Shown here in pieces: positions 50,259-59,729 of a stretch of DNA of 64,000 nt (its first letter is position 1; every line of letters starts with the position of its first letter). The stretch comes from Pseudomonadota bacterium (lineage in GTDB: Bacteria > Pseudomonadota > Gammaproteobacteria > Burkholderiales > Burkholderiaceae_C), in the NCBI GenBank assembly GCA_018241185.1, contig JAFEEH010000237.1, positions 1 through 64,000 on the forward strand, written 5' to 3'. Both the position numbers and the translations under genes were made by a program. Under the pieces are notes generated by a model. It did no database searches. It saw only the letters and a list, made by a program, of their open reading frames with translations, and was not told where the DNA came from.

Positions 50259-51551
50259 TCAGGCGGCATCGGCGACCTGGGGCTGGCCGAAGCGCTTCTC
50301 GATGTAGTTTTCGACGATCTGGTGGAACTCGGTGGCGATGTTCTCGCCGCGCAGCGTCAGCGCCTTCTCGCCGTCGATGAAGACGGGCGCGGCCGGCGCC
50401 TCGCCGGTGCCCGGCAGGCTGATGCCGATGTCGGCATGCTTGCTCTCGCCGGGGCCGTTGACGATGCAGCCCATCACGGCCACCTTCATGGCCTCGACGC
50501 CGGGGTACTTGTGGCGCCACACGGGCATCTGCATGCGCAGGTAGTCGTCGATCTGCTTGGCCAGTTCCTGGAAGGTGGTGCTGGTCGTGCGTCCGCAACC
50601 AGGGCAAGCAGTGACGCTGGGCACGAAGACGCGCAGTCCGAGTGCCTGCAGGATCTCGGAGGCGATCACGACCTCTTGCGTGCGGGACTCGCCGGGCTGC
50701 GGCGTGAGCGACACGCGGATGGTGTCGCCAATGCCTTCCTGCAGCAGGATCGACAGCGCCGTCGCCGAGGCCACGGTGCCCTTGGTGCCCATGCCGGCCT
50801 CGGTCAGGCCCAGGTGCAGCGCGTAGTCGCAGCGGCGGGCCAGCTCGCGATAGACCGAGATCAGGTCCTGCACCCCGCTGACCTTGCAGCTCAGGATGAT
50901 CTGGTCGCCGTCCATGCCCATCGACTCGGCGAGCTTGGCCGAATCGATGGCGGAGCTGACCAGCGCCTCGTACATCACGCTCTTGGCGTCCCAGGGCTGG
51001 GCGCGGCGGCTGTTGATGTCCATGAGGCTGGCCAGCAGCTCCTGGTCCAGGCTGCCCCAGTTGACGCCGATGCGAATGACCTTGTTCCAGCGCATCGCGG
51101 CCTCGATCATCTGGCCGAACTGGCGGTCCTTCTTGTCGCCCTTGCCCACGTTGCCGGGGTTGATGCGGTACTTGGACAGCGCCTCGGCACAGGCCGGGAA
51201 CTCGGTGAGCAGGCGGTGGCCGTTGTAGTGGAAGTCGCCCACCAGCGGCACGTCGACGCCCATGCGATCGAGTTGCTCGCGGATGTAGGGCACCTGCGCG
51301 GCGGCCTCGGGCGTGTTGACGGTGATGCGCACCATCTCCGAGCCGGCCTGGGCCAGTTCCTTGACCTGGATCGCAGTGCCGATGGCATCGACCGTGTCGG
51401 TGTTGGTCATCGACTGCACGCGGACCGGCGCATCGCCGCCCACGGTGACCACACGCGGGCCCCAGACCACGCGGGCCTGCCGCGAGCGGCGGGCCGCCGG
51501 CGCTGCGGGCGCGATGGGCCCGTGCGGCACGTTGTCGATGCGATCGGTCAT
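50259..51551 (-). CDS. ispG: 4-hydroxy-3-methylbut-2-en-1-yl diphosphate synthase IspG
   Basis: A 430-residue [4Fe-4S] enzyme of the MEP isoprenoid pathway. TIM-barrel part: [61 protein letters not shown]-terminal cluster part: [17 protein letters not shown] (two ligand Cys) and [20 protein letters not shown] (third Cys and the Glu). Converts MEcPP to HMBPP. The N-terminal ~25 residues are Ala/Pro-rich. Confidence 0.97.
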   Translation of the reverse strand: MTDRIDNVPHGPIAPAAPAARRSRQARVVWGPRVVTVGGDAPVRVQSMTNTDTVDAIGTAIQVKELAQAGSEMVRITVNTPEAAAQVPYIREQLDRMGVDVPLVGDFHYNGHRLLTEFPACAEALSKYRINPGNVGKGDKKDRQFGQMIEAAMRWNKVIRIGVNWGSLDQELLASLMDINSRRAQPWDAKSVMYEALVSSAIDSAKLAESMGMDGDQIILSCKVSGVQDLISVYRELARRCDYALHLGLTEAGMGTKGTVASATALSILLQEGIGDTIRVSLTPQPGESRTQEVVIASEILQALGLRVFVPSVTACPGCGRTTSTTFQELAKQIDDYLRMQMPVWRHKYPGVEAMKVAVMGCIVNGPGESKHADIGISLPGTGEAPAAPVFIDGEKALTLRGENIATEFHQIVENYIEKRFGQPQVADAA

Positions 51552-51585
51552 CCGCAACTCCTCGGCAGTGCGCAGGCGCACCGCG

Positions 51586-52509
51586 TCAAGATTTGACCTC
51601 GAAGCGCGCCACGCCACCCGACTTGGTGAGGGGCGCCAGGTCGAAGGCCTTGCCACGCACGAGCACGTCGACGTTGCTCGCCCGGCCAACCACCACCGAC
51701 AGCGGCAGGCTGCCCGAGAGACTGACGGTCTCACCCGAGGCCACCAGCCTGCGCAGCAGCACCTTGCCGCCCGCTTCAGTGACGGTGATCCAGGACTCGC
51801 CACGCGCAGCCGTCAGCACCAGCGCGTCGCTGGGGACCGCCGCAACAGGCTCCGGAGCCGCAACCGGCGCGGAAGGCGCGGCCTCTGCCGCAGGCGCCGC
51901 GGCGGCCGTCGGCGCGGCTACGGCGGGCTCCACCACCGTGCCCGGCTGCGCGGCGGGCGTCGGCGCACCGTCCGACGACGCGGGCGCCGAAGACGTGCCT
52001 TGCCGATCCGTCAGCTTCGCCATCCAGGCGCCGGCGCCGTCGAAGACCGATTGCGGCAACCAGAACACGGCTGCCGCGCCGATGAGCAACACCGCCACCA
52101 GCGCCAGGAGCGGTTTGGAGAACAGGCGACCCTGCGGCTGGCGCCCGGCACCGCGGTGCGGATGCTGCCGGATGTTGCCGCTCATGCTGCGGTCGGCGTC
52201 GGCCAGTGCCGCCTGCGGCGCACCGGGGAGCTTGGCAAGCACCGGCGCAGGGTCGATGCGCAACGCCCGCGCCACGCTGGCGGCCAGGGCACGCGCGAAC
52301 ACAGGGTCGGGCAGCGCGTCGATGTCATCCGCCTCCAGGGCCTCGAGCTTCTGCGGCGGCACCTTGAGCGCCGCGGCCACCACCTCGACGTGCAGGCCAT
52401 GCGCCTCGCGGGCCTGTCGCAGCATGTCGCCCGCGCTCATGTGCGTGGTATCGCCTGGCGCCAGCGGCACCGCCGCCGACGCGCCGAATTCGCTGGCCCG
52501 CTCAATCAT
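51586..52509 (-). CDS. rodZ: RodZ-like cell-shape protein
   Basis: A 307-residue protein. N-terminal Xre-type helix-turn-helix ([59 protein letters not shown]), one membrane segment ([19 protein letters not shown]), an Ala/Pro-rich periplasmic linker and a C-terminal DUF4115 beta domain ([40 protein letters not shown]). RodZ links MreB to the cell-wall synthesis machinery. Its start overlaps the end of pilW by 8 bp. Confidence 0.92.
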   Translation of the reverse strand: MIERASEFGASAAVPLAPGDTTHMSAGDMLRQAREAHGLHVEVVAAALKVPPQKLEALEADDIDALPDPVFARALAASVARALRIDPAPVLAKLPGAPQAALADADRSMSGNIRQHPHRGAGRQPQGRLFSKPLLALVAVLLIGAAAVFWLPQSVFDGAGAWMAKLTDRQGTSSAPASSDGAPTPAAQPGTVVEPAVAAPTAAAAPAAEAAPSAPVAAPEPVAAVPSDALVLTAARGESWITVTEAGGKVLLRRLVASGETVSLSGSLPLSVVVGRASNVDVLVRGKAFDLAPLTKSGGVARFEVKS

Positions 52510-53350
52510 CGAAGTTGCCGCGCTCGTAGGCCAGCGCCTCGCGCGATTGGGGGAAGCGGCGCTGCAACTGGCTGGCCAGTTGCGCCATGGCCTCGCGGTT
52601 GCCCAGGCGGCGCTCGGTCTTCACGCCCAGCCACAGCGACTCGGCGTTGGCCTGCTGGCCGTTGTTGATGCGGCGGATGTAGAACTGCGCCCGCGTGTAG
52701 TCCTCGCGCTGGAACAGCAGCGACGCGAGGTTGTAGCCGATCACGGGGTTACCTGCGTCCATCTCGTAGGCCTGGGTGAGGCTCTTCTCGGCCGCGGCCC
52801 GGTCACCGGCCTGGATCTGGCAGACGCCCTGCGTCATCAGCGTCTTGGCGGCATCCTGGTAGGTGTGCACGGCCAGCGCGGCGGCGAATTGGCCCATCGC
52901 GTCGGCGTAGCGCTTCTGCTGGCACAGCAACCAGCCGTAGTTGTGGCGCGTGTCGGGATCGCGGGGCTTGATCGCGATCGCGCGGCGGAAGCTGTCCTCG
53001 GCCTGGGCCGCGTCGTCCTGGCGCATGTAGATCAGGCCGCGCAGGTTGTAGGCATCGGCGTAATTGGGGTCGGCCGCCAGCGCCTGGTTGATCTCCTGCA
53101 TCGCAACCTCGGTCTGGCCGTGCTGGAAGTAGCCCACCGCGAGCTGCAGACGCAGTTCGGCGCGGCGCTGCGCCTGGGCCTGGGTCGACTCGGGCGCCAC
53201 CGCCGCGGGCGGACTGTTCTTCATGTCGGCGAAGGACGTGGTGGTCGTGGTGGTCGTTGTGCAGCCGGCAAGCGCCAGCGCGGTCGCCGCCACACCGCCC
53301 CATAGCCAGGGCTGCGAGGGCCGCGTCGCGACCGGGGAGTGTTCTGTCAT
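52502..53350 (-). CDS. pilW: Type IV pilus biogenesis/stability lipoprotein PilW (PilF)
   Basis: A 282-residue lipoprotein. Lipobox ALAGC is followed by eight consecutive Thr, then about six TPR units: AAELRLQLAVGYFQ-like opening, VAMQEINQALAADPNYADAY, NLRGLIYMRQDDAAQAEDSF, RRAIAIKPRDPDTRHNYGWL. Outer-membrane pilotin needed for PilQ secretin assembly. Position between rlmN and rodZ is conserved. The poly-Thr run just after the lipidated Cys is odd and could vary in length. Confidence 0.92.
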   Translation of the reverse strand: MTEHSPVATRPSQPWLWGGVAATALALAGCTTTTTTTTSFADMKNSPPAAVAPESTQAQAQRRAELRLQLAVGYFQHGQTEVAMQEINQALAADPNYADAYNLRGLIYMRQDDAAQAEDSFRRAIAIKPRDPDTRHNYGWLLCQQKRYADAMGQFAAALAVHTYQDAAKTLMTQGVCQIQAGDRAAAEKSLTQAYEMDAGNPVIGYNLASLLFQREDYTRAQFYIRRINNGQQANAESLWLGVKTERRLGNREAMAQLASQLQRRFPQSREALAYERGNFDD

Positions 53351-53354
53351 CGGT

Positions 53355-54506
<1,152 letters not shown>

Positions 54507-54531
54507 GCGGCGGCCCAGCCCGGGGGCGGGC

Positions 54532-54945
54532 TTACTTCAGGTTGGGGAAGAAGAAGGCGATCTCGGCCTTGGCCGTCTCGGGCGCATCCGAGCCGTGCAC
54601 GGCGTTGGCGTCGATGCTGTCGGCGAAGTCGGCGCGGATGGTCCCGGGCGCGGCCTTCTTGGGATCGGTGGCGCCCATCAGGTCGCGGTTCTTGGCGATG
54701 GCGTTGTCGCCTTCGAGCGCCTGCACGAAGACCGGGCCCGACACCATGAAGCTCACCAGGTCCTTGAAGAAGGGGCGCTCCTTGTGCACGGCGTAGAACT
54801 GCTCGGCCTGGGCTTGCGACAGCTGCATGTACTGGGCGGCGACGATCTTCAGGCCAGCGGCTTCGAAGCGGGAGACGATCTTGCCGATGACGTTCTTGGC
54901 GACGGCGTCGGGCTTGATGATGGAAAGGGTGCGTTCGATGGCCAT
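54532..54945 (-). CDS. ndk: Nucleoside diphosphate kinase
   Basis: A 137-residue enzyme: [80 protein letters not shown] and the catalytic His in [20 protein letters not shown]. Balances NTP pools by phosphohistidine transfer. First gene of the long conserved run down to bamB. The start is the Met before AIERTLS; upstream in-frame codons do not match the family. Confidence 0.97.
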   Translation of the reverse strand: MAIERTLSIIKPDAVAKNVIGKIVSRFEAAGLKIVAAQYMQLSQAQAEQFYAVHKERPFFKDLVSFMVSGPVFVQALEGDNAIAKNRDLMGATDPKKAAPGTIRADFADSIDANAVHGSDAPETAKAEIAFFFPNLK

Positions 54946-55135
54946 GGAGTGCTTTCTGAGCGGATGTTGATCTGGAATGAGCTGCCGAACCGGCACGAAG
55001 TTGCATCGCCTGAAACGATGCGTGTGCCAGTCTTGACAAAGCCTTGCATTTTAACCGGGGCGAATGACCGATTCGCGCCATCCCGGTGCAAAAACCGCAG
55101 GCAGCCGCGTGGCTTGCCCGCGTCGGGGGTCGCCC

Positions 55136-56779
55136 TCAGCGAGGGCGCGGACGCCGGCCGCGGCCACCACCGCCGCCGCCGCCCGGTGCACCGCCACCGC
55201 CGGAGCCGCCGCGGCGCGGCTCCTTGCGCTGGCGCGAGAAGCTGTCGGCGCCGATGTAGCCGAAGGAGGTCTTCATCGGGTCGGGCTGCCCGCCCCCTGC
55301 CCCGCCGCCGGCCTTGGGACCGCGGTCGTTGCCGCGCTTCTTCCTGCCGCCGGGGCCGCCGGCGTTGCCGCCCTGCGGGCTGCCGCGGGTGGCGAGCGGG
55401 TTCGGCTGGCGCGGGCCGTTGCCACCACCGCCGCCGCCCCCGCCTTTGTTCGCGCCGCCGCGGCGGCGCTTCTTGCCGCGGTCGCTGGCGCCGCGGCCGG
55501 GGCCGGGGCCGTCCTCGCGCTGGCGCGGCGCCGGCATGTCGGCTCCGGCCGCCTGCGTGAGGGCGCGGATGTCGCGCTCGTCCAGTTCCAGCCAGGCACC
55601 GCGCCGCAGGCCGCGCGGCAGCACCATGGCGCCGTAGCGGATCCGGATCAGCCGGCTCACGGCATGGCCCACGGCCTCGAACAGGCGGCGCACTTCGCGG
55701 TTGCGCCCCTCCGAGATGGTCACGCGGTACCACTGGTTCGACCCCTCGCCGCCGCCATCCTCGATGGTGCCGAACTGCGCCATGCCGTCGTCGAGCCGCA
55801 CGCCGTCAAGCAGGCGCTGCTTTTCCTCGTTGCTCAGCGCGCCGAGCACACGCACGGCGTACTCGCGCTCCAGCCCGAATCGCGGGTGCATGAGCCGGTT
55901 GGCCAGCTCGCCCGAGCTGGTGAAGAGCAGCAGGCCTTCGGTGTTCAGGTCGAGCCGTCCGACCGACTGCCACTTGCCCTGCACCAGGCGCGGCAGCTTG
56001 CGGAAGACCGTGGGGCGGTTCTGAGGATCGTCGTGCGTGACCACCTCGCCCACCGGTTTGTGGTACGCGATCACCCGCGGCGGCGGGGGCGCGATGCGGT
56101 AGCGGATCGGCTTGCCGTTGACCTTGACCTGGTCGCCGTACTGGATGCGCTGGCCGATGTGCGCCGGTTCGTTGTTGACGGAGATGCGGCCCTCGAGGAT
56201 GAGGCGTTCCATCTCCAGCCGCGAGCCGAGGCCGGCCTGCGCCAGTACCTTGTGGAGCTTGGGCGCATCGGCCTGCGGCAGTAGCACGCGCTTGAGCGGC
56301 GCCGCGTCGGGGCTGGTTTCGTCCGCGTCGAACTGGCCCGAGACCACGTCGGCGAACTGGATCGGCTCCGGCGGCGGCGCGTTGCGCTGTTCGCGCTCGG
56401 CGGCGCGGCGGGCGCGGTCGAATTCGTCCTCGTCTTCGTCGTCCTCTTCTTCCTCTTCCTCGTCCTCGTCGTCGCCGTCCTGAGCCTCACCATCGTCGCG
56501 CGGCACGGGCGCTGCAGGAGGCGTCGAAACCTCGGAAACAGCAGGCGCAGTGACCGGCTCAGGCACACCGGCGGGCTCTGCGTCGGGTGCAGCTGCCGAC
56601 GCATCGACGACCTCCGCCTTCGGTTTGCGCGGGCGACGCTTGCGGGCCGGCGCCCCTGCGCTGTCTGCTATCGATTCCGTAGCTGCCTGCGCAGGCTGGG
56701 CGGGCGCTGCAGCCACTTTTTCTTCTGATTCCGCGGGCGCACCGGAAGGGGGAACGTCGTCGTGGTCGGGTGCGCTCAT
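55136..56779 (-). CDS. rluB: 23S rRNA pseudouridine synthase RluB, with long disordered tails
   Basis: A 547-residue protein. Core: S4-like domain ([40 protein letters not shown]) and a RluB/E/F catalytic domain with Asp in [40 protein letters not shown]. Modifies U2605 of 23S rRNA. Unusually long flanks: an N-terminal ~150 residues with a run of Asp/Glu ([17 protein letters not shown]) and a C-terminal ~130 residues rich in Gly, Arg and Lys. Residues 18-40 come from dispersed repeat R10. Starts by ATGA overlap with scpB. Confidence 0.94.
   Translation of the reverse strand: MSAPDHDDVPPSGAPAESEEKVAAAPAQPAQAATESIADSAGAPARKRRPRKPKAEVVDASAAAPDAEPAGVPEPVTAPAVSEVSTPPAAPVPRDDGEAQDGDDEDEEEEEEDDEDEDEFDRARRAAEREQRNAPPPEPIQFADVVSGQFDADETSPDAAPLKRVLLPQADAPKLHKVLAQAGLGSRLEMERLILEGRISVNNEPAHIGQRIQYGDQVKVNGKPIRYRIAPPPPRVIAYHKPVGEVVTHDDPQNRPTVFRKLPRLVQGKWQSVGRLDLNTEGLLLFTSSGELANRLMHPRFGLEREYAVRVLGALSNEEKQRLLDGVRLDDGMAQFGTIEDGGGEGSNQWYRVTISEGRNREVRRLFEAVGHAVSRLIRIRYGAMVLPRGLRRGAWLELDERDIRALTQAAGADMPAPRQREDGPGPGRGASDRGKKRRRGGANKGGGGGGGGNGPRQPNPLATRGSPQGGNAGGPGGRKKRGNDRGPKAGGGAGGGQPDPMKTSFGYIGADSFSRQRKEPRRGGSGGGGAPGGGGGGGRGRRPRPR
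56662..56727 (+). repeat. Dispersed ~60-bp hairpin repeat, copy R10, inside rluB
   Basis: Forward copy: GTCTGCTATCGATTCCGTAG, CTGCCTGCGCAGGCTGGGCG, GGCGCTGCAGCCACTTTTTC. On the minus strand it is read in frame as [20 protein letters not shown] in the disordered N-region of RluB. Confidence 0.88.
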
Positions 56780-57600
56780 GAGGGGGTTCCAGAAGAGGAG
56801 TCGAGAGGGGAGGAGGAAGGTGGGAGCGGCTCGTCGGCGGGAAGACCGGGTGCCGGTGTTGCGTCGGCTTCTGCCGTGCGCGGAGCTTTGTCGCCCTCCG
56901 GGTCTGCAGCAGTCGCCACGGTCGCCTCATGCTGTGGCATCGACTCGGCAGTCGCATCGGCCTGCGCAGGCGTCGTGGGGGCGGCACCCTCCCCGCCTGC
57001 CTCGGCCGGGTCGGGCTCGCCGATCGGCAGCCCGGGCTGGTCGGCATCGATGCCCCGGGACAGCGCCTCGGCCATGGCCTGGGCATGCTGCGGCGCCTCG
57101 ATCATCGGCAACTGGTCGAGCGAGGCCAGGCCCAGGTCGTCGAGGAACTGGCGCGTGGTGGCATAGAGCGCCGGGCGACCCACCGTCTCGCGGTGACCGA
57201 TGACCTCGACCCAGCCGCGGTCCTCGAGCTGCTTGAGGATCATCGAGTTGATGGTCACGCCACGGATGTCTTCCATGTCGCCGCGGGTCACGGGCTGGCG
57301 GTACGCAATGATGGCCAGCGTCTCGAGCGCGGCGCGGGTGTAGCGGGGGGGCTTCTCAGGGTGCAGGCGATCGAGGTGGTCGCGCATCTCGGGCCGGCTC
57401 TGGAAGCGCCAGCCGCTGGCGACGTTGACCAGTTCCAGGCCGCGCTGCGACCAGTCGTCCTGCATCTCGTGCAGCAGCGACTTGATGGTGTCGGCACCCA
57501 GCTCGTCGTTGAACAGCACGCGCAGTTCGCGCAGGGGCAACGGCTGGGCCGAACAGATCAAGGCGGTCTCAAGAATGCGCTTCGCATCCGCCGTATTCAT
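56776..57600 (-). CDS. scpB: Segregation and condensation protein ScpB
   Basis: A 274-residue protein. Two winged-helix domains: [100 protein letters not shown]. The last ~90 residues are disordered (Ala/Pro/Glu-rich). Works with SMC and ScpA in chromosome condensation. Its stop overlaps the rluB start (ATGA), a conserved pairing. scpA is not in the window. Confidence 0.95.
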   Translation of the reverse strand: MNTADAKRILETALICSAQPLPLRELRVLFNDELGADTIKSLLHEMQDDWSQRGLELVNVASGWRFQSRPEMRDHLDRLHPEKPPRYTRAALETLAIIAYRQPVTRGDMEDIRGVTINSMILKQLEDRGWVEVIGHRETVGRPALYATTRQFLDDLGLASLDQLPMIEAPQHAQAMAEALSRGIDADQPGLPIGEPDPAEAGGEGAAPTTPAQADATAESMPQHEATVATAADPEGDKAPRTAEADATPAPGLPADEPLPPSSSPLDSSSGTPS

Positions 57601-57736
57601 GGTTCGCGGTGTCCGGGAAGAGGCGCCGCCAGGGGCGCACGTTCAGAACAGAGAGGGGATCGGCGAGGCGTTGCGGGCCAGGGCCGGCGAAGCAACGCGG
57701 TCCGGGCCCGAGGGGCGCCGGGACGGCAGGACACCG

Positions 57737-58762
57737 TCAGGCGGGATTGTAGTCGAGCCCCCACGCGCGGGCGGCGTGGGCCAGGTCGTCCGGCACGGGC
57801 GAGCGCAGATCCAGCGCCTGCTGTGTGACAGGATGAAGGAAGGCCAGGCGATAGGCGTGCAGGCCCTGGCGCGTCAGCCCGTTCGCGGGGGCGCCGCCAT
57901 AGGTCTCGTCGCCGACCAGGGGGTGGCCGATGGACGCCATGTGGACGCGGATCTGGTGGGTGCGGCCCGTCTCCAGCGTGCAGCGGACCAGGCAGCCAGC
58001 GTCGTGACTGCCCAGCGACTCGATCAACGTGCGCGCCGGCTTGCCGGGGTGCTGGCGCAGGTCGACCACCGCCATGCGCAGCCGGTTGCGCGGATCTCGG
58101 CCGATCGCCGCATCGACCTGGCGGCTGGCTGCCCCCTCCCAACGCCGATGCGCCAAGGCCACGTACTGACGGGTGACCTCGCGCGCCGCGATCATGCGCA
58201 CCAGCGCCTCCATGGCCAGGCGGCTGCGCGCCACCACCATCAGCCCGCTGGTGTCGCGGTCGAGCCGGTGGACGATGCCTGCGCGCGGCAGTTGCGAAGC
58301 ACGCGGATCGCGCGCCAGGAGGCCGTTGAGCAGCGTGCCGCTCCAGTGGCCCGGGGCCGGATGCACCACGAGGCCCGCCGGCTTGTCGATCACGCACAGG
58401 TGCTCGTCCTCGTGCACCACCACCAGCGGCATCGGCTCGGGCCGGAAGGCCTGGCTCTGCGGCGTCGGACGCAGCTCGACCTGGCCGGCGTCGCCGACGC
58501 GCACGGCGGCGGAGGGCTTGCGCGCGACGCGACCTTGCAACTGCACCGCGCCGTCCTCGATGAGCTGCTGCAGGTAGCTGCGCGAGAACTCCGGCACCAG
58601 CAGCGCCAGGGCCCGGTCCAGCCGCTGGCCGTGCAGTGCCGCGGCGATGGCAAAGGGCCGGATCTCGCTGCCTTCCGCGGCGTCGGCGCTCTCGTCTCCT
58701 TCCACCGTCGCGCCCTCGGGGTCCGGAGGGGGCGCCGATATAATTGGAAGGACCTGTTTCAA
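57737..58762 (-). CDS. rluD: 23S rRNA pseudouridine synthase RluD
   Basis: A 341-residue RluA/C/D-family enzyme. S4 domain (RLDRALALLVPEFSRSYLQQ, LIEDGAVQLQGRVARKPSAA), LCVIDKPAGLVVHPAPGHWS, catalytic Asp in GIVHRLDRDTSGLMVVARSR, LETGRTHQIRVHMASIGHPL, VGDETYGG. Makes U1911, U1915 and U1917 pseudouridines (E. coli numbering). Start uncertain: the longest frame uses a TTG at 58762 that runs across the bamD promoter; a GTG at 58705 would give a more usual N-terminus. Divergent from bamD, a conserved arrangement. Confidence 0.94.
   Translation of the reverse strand: MKQVLPIISAPPPDPEGATVEGDESADAAEGSEIRPFAIAAALHGQRLDRALALLVPEFSRSYLQQLIEDGAVQLQGRVARKPSAAVRVGDAGQVELRPTPQSQAFRPEPMPLVVVHEDEHLCVIDKPAGLVVHPAPGHWSGTLLNGLLARDPRASQLPRAGIVHRLDRDTSGLMVVARSRLAMEALVRMIAAREVTRQYVALAHRRWEGAASRQVDAAIGRDPRNRLRMAVVDLRQHPGKPARTLIESLGSHDAGCLVRCTLETGRTHQIRVHMASIGHPLVGDETYGGAPANGLTRQGLHAYRLAFLHPVTQQALDLRSPVPDDLAHAARAWGLDYNPA
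58739..58744 (+). promoter_or_regulatory. Candidate -10 element of bamD
   Basis: A perfect TATAAT stands in G+C-rich sequence 33 bp before the bamD ATG. I see no good TTGACA at the expected -35 position. It overlaps the possible 5' end of the divergent rluD frame. Confidence 0.5.
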
Positions 58763-58776
58763 GAAAGCTGCCTCAG

Positions 58777-59586
58777 ATGTTTCGCACCCAATTATCGGCC
58801 GTCCCCGTCTGGCTCGCCCTCGCAGCAGGGGTCGCCCTGATGGCCGGGTGCTCGTCGACCAAGGAAGACCGGACGGCGAACTGGAGTCCCAACCGCATCT
58901 ACGCCGAGGCCAAGGAAGAAGCCGACGGCGGCTCCTACGACAAGGCCGTGCCGCTGTACGAGAAGCTCGAGGGCCGCGCCGCCGGCACGCCGCTGGCCCA
59001 GCAGGCGCAGCTGGACAAGGCCTACGCCCAGTACAAGGGCGGCGACCGCACCCAGGCCATCGCTACGCTCGACCGCTTCATGAAGCTGCACCCGGCCAGC
59101 CCCGCGCTGGACTACGCGCTGTACCTCAAGGGCGTGGTGAACTTCAACGACGACCTGGGCATGTTCTCGTGGCTCACGCGCCAGGACCTGTCGGAGCGCG
59201 ACCAGAAGGCAGCCAAGGAATCGTTCCAGGCCTTCAAGGAACTGGTCGAGCGCTTCCCCGATTCGCGCTACGCGAAGGATGCGCGCGACCGCATGCGCTA
59301 CATCGTCAATTCGCTGGCGCAGTACGAAGTGCACGTGGCGCGCTACTACTACTCGCGCGGCGCCTACCTGGCGGCCATCAACCGCGCACAGATCGCGCTG
59401 GCCGACTACCGCGAGGTGCCCGCCCTCGAGGAAGCGCTCTACATCATGGTGCAGTCCTACGACGCGCTGGGCATGACCCAGCTGCGCGACGATGCCAAGC
59501 GCGTGCTGACGACCAACTACCCCAACAGCGAGTACCTGGTGAGCGGCTTCAAGCGCAAGGACGATCCGTGGTGGAAGCTCTGGTGA
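58777..59586 (+). CDS. bamD: Outer-membrane assembly lipoprotein BamD
   Basis: A 269-residue lipoprotein. Lipobox ALMAGC, then TPR-type helices: SPNRIYAEAKEEADGGSYDK, AVPLYEKLEGRAAGTPLAQQ, FMKLHPASPALDYALYLKGV, VERFPDSRYAKDARDRMRYI, HVARYYYSRGAYLAAINRAQ, ending NPWWKLW-like (DPWWKLW). Essential core of the BAM complex. A terminator follows. Confidence 0.96.
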   Translation: MFRTQLSAVPVWLALAAGVALMAGCSSTKEDRTANWSPNRIYAEAKEEADGGSYDKAVPLYEKLEGRAAGTPLAQQAQLDKAYAQYKGGDRTQAIATLDRFMKLHPASPALDYALYLKGVVNFNDDLGMFSWLTRQDLSERDQKAAKESFQAFKELVERFPDSRYAKDARDRMRYIVNSLAQYEVHVARYYYSRGAYLAAINRAQIALADYREVPALEEALYIMVQSYDALGMTQLRDDAKRVLTTNYPNSEYLVSGFKRKDDPWWKLW

Positions 59587-59617
59587 TCGCGCCCTCCCGG
59601 CGCTTCGCCTGATATCC

Positions 59618-59648
59618 GACGGCCGCCCTGTGCGGCCGTCGCGCTTTT
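59618..59648 (+). terminator. Intrinsic terminator after bamD
   Basis: GACGGCCGC-CCTGT-GCGGCCGTC, a 9-bp perfect stem, followed by GCGCTTTT. 31 bp after the bamD stop. Confidence 0.85.
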
Positions 59649-59661
59649 CATCGCCGGGCCG

Positions 59662-59722
59662 CCCCAAGATGAAGCGGCGCCCTCTTGGAGGCATCAGTCC
59701 TCGCAAAGCGGGGAGCTTGGGG
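59662..59722. repeat. Hairpin element with CCCCAAG/CTTGGGG ends
   Basis: CCCCAAGATGAAGCGGCGCC opens and GGGGAGCTTGGGG closes a 61-bp element between the bamD terminator and the convergent dinG stop. The minus-strand reading TGCCTCCAAGAGGGCGCCGC looks to me like a family repeat seen in other Comamonadaceae. A single copy here, so this rests on memory. Confidence 0.4.
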
Positions 59723-59729
59723 CCCTTTT

